A program made the translations under genes and the position numbers. A stretch of DNA of 64,000 nt from Prunus persica (Eukaryota; Streptophyta; Magnoliopsida; Rosales; Rosaceae): positions 13,904,969 through 13,968,968 of the forward strand of contig NC_034016.1 in assembly GCF_000346465.2 (NCBI RefSeq). The letters are read 5' to 3'. Positions 56,791 through 64,000 of the stretch are shown piece by piece. Positions within the stretch are counted from its first letter, which is position 1, and the number at the start of each line of letters is the position of its first letter. A model generated the notes under the pieces. That model saw only the letters and a list, made by a program, of their open reading frames with translations, had not been told where the DNA came from and did no database searches.

Positions 56791-58176
56791 AATGTTCCAA
56801 CTCCCTAAATGGAGATTTTCCACGCCCTATGTAAAATAACGCTCCAATGGAGGTTATAATCCACATTCTCACATAATAAAAGCCCCCTGAAGTGGCTTGC
56901 GTACCCAAAAGCAAAGAAATGCTTATAATTGATGCATGCGCATGCAAATGAGAATGGTGAGATTATGAATTGATGAATGACAATTTTTGGTTTTGGAGTA
57001 GCTACTCGAATCATCAATGAGCTGTGTTGATTGGAACCACGTTCAATTATTAAATGTCGACAATATCATTGGCCAAAATGGAACGAGGTAATTCCATTAT
57101 AAATGAGAATGAACGTGAAAGAACAAACCCACAATATGAACCCCAAAATTTGTTAATACTGAATTTATACTTGGGTGTTCGGAATAAAAGGGAATATACC
57201 TACTTTGTATGACACACTGTTTTCTAGCAGAAACAAGGAATGTTGGGTTTTCTCCATATTTACAGATTCAATTGTGCCCCCCTCCCCCTTATTACACAAT
57301 TACGGAGACCAACAAATTATCTTTAAGGGTTATTAAATGCACGGAGCATATCGCCAGAAGCGATTCCCTAAAGATGTATAAATAGCTGGGTTAAAGCTAT
57401 ATAATGTGTCATAAAGTTTAATCCCTTTTAGACAAAATCCGTTGAGAAGATTGACAATTGCATAAAGCAAGTCCCTAAAGGACATGTGCTTGAAGCACAA
57501 AATTTGTACTCAATATTAATATGCCTAAATTACCTCAGTGAGTACATTGATTATAATGTGATTGCAACACATTAAAGCTTCTGCAGAATTCACGAAATAT
57601 TTGTCTCGACTTAAGGATCGAGCATTATACCAACGAGATTCTTGCTTATACTAAGAAAGTATTGAAGCATTTTTATGAGTATTATCCGTTGGACACTTTA
57701 ATGATTTTCCGGAAGTATATTGGACCGGACATCATATTTTCCAGATAGGGCTCAACTCCATCACCATCATTTTGGGATGATGTGAGGTATATTTGATGCT
57801 ATCTCCGCATAACACCATGTACGGGCATATTCTTTCAAGTGAACTTACAAATAGCCCAAGTTTTGTTAGAAACGCGGACTCTGAAAATTTCTATGATTTA
57901 CATAGAGATAGCTCACTGGAAATATATTTACTTACTCAACTACGAGAATTATTAATGGCTATATCCTCCACTCACTCCGAAAGATTCTCACTCCAAAAGA
58001 TAGTCATGAAGACATCAGGGGGAGATATTAATCAGGGGGAGCATCCAGAAGTATGCTATACAGATTGCTGTACTCTTTTTTCTTCCTTCCATCAGTTTTC
58101 TACCTCACTGGGTTTTTCTCCAAGCAAGGTTTTAATGAGGCAACCAATCTAGGGACATGTGGTCTCCAAGGGGGAG

Positions 58177-58657
58177 TGTTGTAAAGAAGAATAGGTGAAG
58201 CCCACATAGCCAACTAACACCCACTAAACCTAACCACACACCCACCAAACCAAACCACTACCCAATTGATTGAAGAATATTAATGATGTTGTTGATTGAA
58301 GAATATTAATGATGTTGTCTACCAATTATATTGTGAGGTGAACAACCAATGTCTTATGCCTATAAATAGATACCTCCATCAAGAGAAGTTCACAAATAGA
58401 GAAGAGGAAGAGAAGGAAGAATGAGGGTGAGTGGGTTGAGAGGAAAGAGAGCAAGAGAGAAATTCTCCAAGAGAGAAATTTGAGTGAGCCATACATATTG
58501 TAAACACTAAAGTTGTAGCCCTATTATTTCATATAGTGAAAAGTTACTGCTGTTGCTCTCCGAGGACGTAGGCATAGCCGAACCTCGTTAAATACTGTGT
58601 CTCATCTACTTTACATGCAGCTCAATATTCGCACATATCCCAGTTCATTTTATAACA
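58177..58657 (+). repeat. right LTR of the non-coding element
   Basis: Nearly identical to 52673-53165. It lacks a 12-bp stretch (aagtaaagaaga) found in the left copy. Confidence 0.92.
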
Positions 58658-58662
58658 GAAAC

Positions 58663-60400
58663 ACAATTAATTGGCATTGAATTGCGGCTAATTTCTTAAA
58701 CAAATCATGTTAAAAATGTAAACAAGGGTATTATAGGAATTTTTAAAAATATAACATTTAACACATTAAGCTTTATTAGGAAACTTGATGAGTTGGATCC
58801 TAGTTATCGAATTTTTCTTATAAAATTGGGGTTTTATTTATAGAAAAATAAAACAATGGGTTGTAGATAAGAAAACATTAATTTGAAGAGGAAGAGTCAA
58901 ATTTACTATAAAAATATTTGGGGCTTTGGTTTTCTCCTTAAACATGCATATCAACTTGTGTGAAACGGAGATAATACTGTTTTGATATCCCTAGTTATTC
59001 AAGATATATTAAGTCAAAAAATTATCAAGTGTGGCATACCGTGATCGATAAAAAATAGGTCCATTTCATCAAGATGTAATGTATGTAGTCCACATACTCT
59101 TTTTTTTCAATTGTAGTCCATTCTCGCTAAGAAAACAATTAGTATGTCCATAACTTTTAAGGAATTTACAATATATATCACTATCATAAATGGAATTATA
59201 TGAAAACACTTTCCTAAACATAAACGTTTCCTTATATATCTCTGTGTGTGTACCTGCCTTATAGGTAATCGTTTTTTTTTCTTGAGTTTTCTTAAGCCAT
59301 CTTTTCTAGAGTTTCCTATATGTGTGTGTGTCTCTGTGTAACTGCCTTCCAAGTAATAGTTTTTTTTTTTCATGGGTTTTCCAAAGCAATTTTTATGGAG
59401 TTTTATCTCAATATGCTCAAGTGTGAGTATACCTGCAGTGGAGGTGTGAACTTTTTTTTTCCTCTTATGTAACTTTTTAGATAGGTTTTTTTTTTTTACT
59501 TTAATTATGAGGTAACTTATGGATTTAATTTCATAGACTGGAGGTTATTTATTATTTTAATTACATGCATGAGAGTTGTATGCATAGGTACCTTACCTAT
59601 AGCTAAGGTATGAAGGTTCCATGAACTCTGATTACAAATTTTGAGGTCGGAATGCCTTGGGAAAATAAACTGATTTACAAATAAATTAAAATCAAATCTG
59701 ATAATTAATGTTTTACAAATTAATAACTAACAGGTTTTCAAATCCATAAGTTACTTTATTTATGTGTTAGAGGCATAATTGGAACCACAAAATGAATAAT
59801 AAATAATAAATAAATAAAATAAATGTAGACATCAATAAATAAATAAAAGTCAAAGAACTTGAATCAACAACAACTTCTATGTGGATTTCACCCAACATCT
59901 CTTATAAAAATTGAACTTATGCCAAATTTTCTATAGAAAATAACAAAACAATATTATCATCTTTCCACACGGAAGCCTGACATAGTGAAGGAAAAGAAAG
60001 ACTTTAACCAAAAGAAAGAAGGAGAAGAAAATTAGAAAGAAAAATTCTTCGAAAAAGCTGAAAACAATAAATAAATAAAAAACACTATAAATGGTAAATA
60101 AAAAGTTAGAGATATGTGCGGCACGTGCCCCACATGGCGTGGGTGTCTTCCCCAACGTTCATGGTAACTTGATTCGCCTTCGATTTAAGAGTTTTGCCTT
60201 GCTCTGGTTAGCATGTGTCTCGTGTTCCACGACTCCAGTCTTTTGTCGCTGGCTTGCCTTGTCTCCTTGTTTGTGCTTTTTTTTTCTTTTCAAAAAGATG
60301 AGCCCGGGAATGGTAGATACGGTTTGTATTTAGCAATGGGTTGTTAGTTAGATTGGTCTACTCTTATTCACAGTGAAGGTAGCAGGCTAGGCTTGAGTTT
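58663..60400. other. AT-rich intergenic region
   Basis: No gene. 59220-59400 holds two imperfect copies of a phrase (tgcctt..aggtaatcgttttttttt..gagttttc). From about 60090 the sequence is less AT-rich and is the upstream region of the TIR pseudogene. Confidence 0.5.
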
Positions 60401-60830
60401 ATGGATTCAATTACCACTGAAGAGGATTCTTCCTCTTCTTCTTCCACCGACGGATGGAAATACGATGTCTTTCTTAGCTTTCGAGGCGAGGACACGCGCT
60501 ACAGTTTTACAGACCATTTGCACAGCAGTTTGGTTCGGAAGGGGATCCATACACCTTCATAGATGATGGGCTTGTAAGAGGAGAAGAAATATCACAAGCG
60601 CTTCTCAAAGCAATTGAAGGGTCGATGATTTCTCTGAAAACTATGCATCTTCCAAATGGTGCTTGGATGAACTCGCTCATATCATGCAGTGTAAAAAATC
60701 AAATCAACAAATGGTAATTCCAATTTTTTACCAGGTGCATCCCTCAGATCTACGACACCAGACAGGTTGCTTTGGGAAGGCACTTGCTAGCCATGAATGC
60801 AACTTCAAGGATATTTTACCACTCTGGTTA
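60401..60830 (+). pseudogene. TIR-only TNL pseudogene (D-type)
   Basis: It starts [15 protein letters not shown], then [25 protein letters not shown], clearly the first exon of a D-type TNL. An extra base near 60550 (ccatacacc versus aacacc in D) shifts the frame and gives an early stop. A 13-bp deletion near 60633, between two tctct repeats, removes IIFS. Similarity ends after CNFKD at about 60812, so the splice donor and all later exons are missing. It could encode at most a truncated TIR of about 53 residues. Confidence 0.88.
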
Positions 60831-62044
60831 ATCGGCTTTACTGGCTTCTTTACCAGCTAACTTCATTACATGCAAGCTTCTTTGCGAGAGGATTTTTTGC
60901 AGTTATAATTGTTACAAAACTATTATTTTGTTTAATTCTTCAACAAAGATTGTAAAAGGCATTAACAAAAAAATGATTTTAAGATGCTTTTACAAAGAAA
61001 ATTCAATAAGGATACATGTCGATATCCAGGCCGCACACATTTTATGAACACACGTAGATATCAAGGCAACACGACACCCATTTATGTGTAGAAAAGTTTG
61101 CTTTGACTTTTTTCTTCTTTTTTTTGGTTGTTTTCCTCTTTTCGATTAAGGTGGCTGATGGAAGGATTTTTGGTCCTCCTTTTTTTCACTCCCCAAAAAT
61201 GAAGTATTAGGGGCAAAAAAATGGATGTGCCCTTATTAGTAATTAATTAGGGGTTGAAAAATGATTGGCCCTTATTAGTAGTATTTGGGGCGAATAAAAA
61301 CACCCCTACTAAATGAGAAATTATAAAATGATACCGTACTACCACATCAGCTGATGATACTTTCTTCTAAATCTTCATCAAAGGTAGTACAGATATGACA
61401 ATACACACATTGGAATGACAGGATTTTGTACTGATTTCTCACAGTTCAAAATTTTATTGAACAAAAAAGATTACTACATCATTTTTGCAATCAATTTATA
61501 TTCTGTAGAAGGGTTTGTGGAATGAATCTTCATCAACGAAGTTAATCATCTTGTTAAGTCAAAGCTTACAGTACCACATTGATGACAACTTCTTATATGA
61601 CGAGGTTCTAGTTATTTTATATATTACAACATCAGCTTGTGATAGGTATATGAACCTTAGGGATGTTTTGTAATATATATATATATATGTCAGGTCAGCA
61701 AACTAACGGAGTTTTTGACATAACCTAACAGCATAGACTATTTGTGATCACACATACTAACCTTAAGGACCACGAATGACATAACAAGAATATTATGGAT
61801 GCAATATGATAGTTTCGTAAACCTTAGGGACATTTTGTGATATTAAGCCATATTTTTTAATTCCGCCCCTCTTGGTTACACTAGATTTAATATTTTATTA
61901 TTCTTTTTACTTCAAAAGCATATCTAATAGTAGTAGCAATTATACTCTTCATATTAAAGTTTCTTGACCCAATTCGAAAAAGTTTGTTTGCTACTTTAAT
62001 AATTTGTGCCTTAATAGACTTTTCAATTTAATTAATGCAATATT
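60831..62044. other. intergenic with direct repeats
   Basis: aaccttagggatgttttgta (61651) and aaccttagggacattttgtg (61821) are direct repeats of the motif seen in the ends of the TNL-C intron MITE, suggesting MITE debris. The (AT)n tract is at 61674-61688. No gene. Confidence 0.45.
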
Positions 62045-62482
62045 ATGGAAAAAATAAAAATTATGAAAACATGTGAAGAAAGTCTATGTATTTATTATTT
62101 GAAAAGAAAAAGTGTAGGTTTTTATCATTTTCAATGTAGTTTCTGTTCTTCTAAGGCAAAATTAAATGTTTTGAAGAGCCAAGGTGAACTTTTAGTCTTG
62201 AAGAGAGAAAATGAAGTTGCAACTTTAATGATTGAATTAGATGTGGCTCACCTATTTTATAATTCTAAAAGGGCTATTGGAGATGCTCTTAGTATATTGG
62301 GACCTAATACTAATTCTATCTTCCCTCTATTTAGCTGTCGTTTCCCCCCCTTTTTTATCCTATCATCTTATGCTCCATCACCTCTTCATCTTCTCCCCAT
62401 CTTCTTTTCTTCCAATTTTTTTTATTTGCGACATTATACAAGAGGCGTCCCAAAAACTTCCAATTTTTCATTAGTGCGCTAG
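62045..62482 (+). other. unsupported ORF of 145 codons
   Basis: An open frame beginning MEKIKIMKTCEESLC. I recognise no domain. The second half is T-rich and hydrophobic as expected from composition. No splice context, homologue within the window or promoter supports it. Listed because it is among the longest unexplained frames here. Confidence 0.12.
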
Positions 62483-62926
62483 TTGTTTTGTTTTTTGTCT
62501 TCAGTATCGCACCTCTTTTTTTAGTGGTATTTCCTGCAAATTTTGTAAACTCATTAAATGCATTCTTTTTTTTTATTTGATTTTATATTGGTATTATTGG
62601 AAAATTAAACAAACTTTGTTTTACATTCCTATGCAAATCAAAGATGAGAAAGAAAATAAAGTGGTATTTCCTTATTACTTTCCCAGTATTAAAAATATGG
62701 GAATGCAATCTTCCATCAAATCTTTTCTGCGAATCAAACGAGACCTAAATTTAGAGGCTCGGAATCTATCTCCCGAGCATTACCCTAAACATAATAGCCT
62801 GCAAATATGCTTGTAGGGTTCAGTGTCAAAGACTAGGATTCAAAATTTCGGTCATCCGTTATTTTCAAAACATTATATAGCAATTTATACTGTCATTAAT
62901 CAAAATTTTCATCTGCTTTTAATTGG

Positions 62927-64000
62927 TGTTTGGACCCAAATTCGGCACACTCAAAACCAAGAGACAAGCCCATGATAAAATTGCCTGCCCAGCCCAAAGA
63001 CTTGAGAAAAATAAAAATAGGATCCAGACAGATTGGGCTTCACGCCAAGAATGTTGAAAACGAAGCTTCAGCCCAAAGAAAGGCCCAAAGAGGAAACTGA
63101 CAAGATGGGCTTCAAAAGATCAGCCCAGGAATTATTGATTAGGTTCAGACCCAAGGGGATCAAAGACACGCCCACGTGATTGTCTCAATATTGAAGAATC
63201 GGCAATTCCAACTAAGTTTAAAATATGAAGGGAACATTTCTGAAACACTGCCGACAGAAGATCAAAAACCCATCTGTGTTCGAGATTTTGATTCAAATCA
63301 GTATACCATCTTCCAAGGAATTCACAGACCACGCTTCCTGAGCTAAAAAGCAGAAAATAGGGAACTGTTCAAAGAAATACAAGAGAGAAGAACCAAACCG
63401 TCATAAAAAGCCCACACAGACAAATGGCATCGGTTGAATTAGAGAAGTGCCACCCAGAAAACCAGGGAAGAGACTGCTTTAGGAGGTGACTGCTTAGAGT
63501 TTGTCTGCCATGACTGATAAAGATCTTGTTTACTTTGTGTTGTAAGAGATCTTTTATGCCGCCTATTATTTTAAAACCACCTCCCCAAAAAAACAGGTCT
63601 CTTATAAAAGACGAAGGCAGGCAAGGAAGCAGAGACATCAATACAACAACATCAAAAACATACACTCAAACTCATCAAACAAATGAGAAGACAGCTTTAG
63701 ATCAGAATTCCAAAGTTCAGACTTAGAAAATAAGTCTTCTGAAAACGAGATCCCCCTCGTTACAAATTTGGTTCAGCAAAAGCCAAGACAAACACAGTTT
63801 GAGTTTTCACAAAATATGAAAACCTCAACAAATTTTACAGCATAGTTCCAGCCTGCTAAATTCTCGAGAATAGCCACTTCTGTCCCTTCAAACTGAAGAA
63901 GTCGCAGTTCTGCCCGCTCAGAAAGTCTCCCAAGGCTTGAAGTAGATTGAAGCTCTGCCAAAATCAAACTTTGGTATCGATTTATAGCTGAAGCCAAGAA
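62927..64000 (+). mobile_element. probable LTR running off the right edge
   Basis: TGTTTGGACCCAAATTCGGC at 62927 looks like an LTR start. Repeated 'gcccaaag' wording (62985-63130), a TATA-like cttataaaagacgaagg (63601-63617) and a downstream A-rich leader with ctcatcaaacaaatgag are LTR-like. The other end and the target duplication are outside the window, so this stays tentative. Confidence 0.4.

Larger units (their letters stand above)
52673..58657 (+). mobile_element. young, largely non-coding LTR retrotransposon (copia-derived, LARD-like)
   Basis: LTRs are 52673-53165 (493 bp) and 58177-58657 (481 bp), with TG..CA ends (TGTTGTAAAGAAG ... TTTTATAACA). The exact target duplication is GAAAC (52668-52672, 58658-58662). 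A polypurine tract caagggggag (58167-58176) precedes the right LTR. By eye the LTRs differ by one 12-bp indel and about three substitutions, so insertion was recent. The 5-kb interior has no gag, protease, integrase or reverse transcriptase. Only a short 3' piece (58010-58070, GGDINQGEHPEVCYTDC) resembles the end of copia elements. The rest is built of repeats. It must depend on an autonomous partner for movement. Confidence 0.93.

Noticed and set aside
59107..59373. Minus-strand ORF in the T-run region
   Set aside because: It arises from simple TTTT/TGTG sequence present in two imperfect copies; lysine-rich peptide without domains.

Overview
This is a plant nuclear window. Interrupted genes with GT..AG introns, a eukaryotic tRNA-Ile, Ty1/copia elements, a Cassandra-type TRIM with 5S-like LTRs and TIR-NBS-LRR (TNL) immune receptor genes all point to a dicot. 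The style of the TNLs, the LACS2-like and COR413 neighbours and the repeat content suggest a woody Rosaceae species (Prunus/Malus type); the family is inference, not read directly.

Region 1 (1-35150) is a tandem TNL array on the + strand. The repeating unit is promoter, four-exon TNL, a shared tail of about 0.9-1 kb, then a broken piece of a LACS2-like long-chain acyl-CoA synthetase gene. The window opens on the last codons of one TNL (1-38). Three TNLs follow with complete gene structure: A (6242-10864, 1104 aa), B (19480-23573, 1088 aa) and C (27865-32393, 1088 aa). All have the same exon plan: TIR / NB-ARC / short linker exon / LRR plus C-JID. B and C are very close paralogues. LACS2-like fragments follow each unit, from fairly well preserved (1700-4360, 11842-13354) to badly decayed (25323-25860, 33975-34480). 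All lack the catalytic middle or are frameshifted. A copia element (13685-18931) sits downstream of A, and a Cassandra TRIM is nested in its LTR. A tRNA-Ile(AAU) gene lies at 1404-1477 on the minus strand.

Region 2 (35150-43700) holds the one non-immune gene with an apparently intact structure, a COR413 plasma-membrane cold-regulated protein on the minus strand (35541-36854, four exons, 204 aa), with an ABRE-type motif upstream. Beyond it lie PIF/Harbinger relics, a duplicated copy of the COR413 upstream flank, and a shredded TNL related to gene D.

Region 3 (43700-52400) contains TNL-D (44203-49824). It is from a different subfamily. It is broken by a one-base frameshift in the NB-ARC exon and a nonsense codon in the LRR exon. 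Its last exon carries an in-frame duplication of about 1.1 kb that creates two C-JID modules in series. A solo LTR lies just upstream and a Mutator-like MITE with a 10-bp target duplication sits in intron 1.

Region 4 (52400-64000) is mostly repeats: a young 5,985-bp LTR element with almost no coding capacity and a repeat-structured interior, a fragmentary TIR pseudogene (60401-60830), AT-rich spacer and a probable LTR running off the right edge.

The TNLs would act together as intracellular immune receptors, with the TIR as NADase signalling domain, the NB-ARC as nucleotide switch and the LRR/C-JID as the recognition surface. No head-to-head sensor/helper pair is present; all TNLs point the same way. 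The strongest candidate novelties are the duplicated C-JID in gene D, the LACS2 fragments carried along with the TNL unit, and the non-coding LTR element with a higher-order repeat inside.
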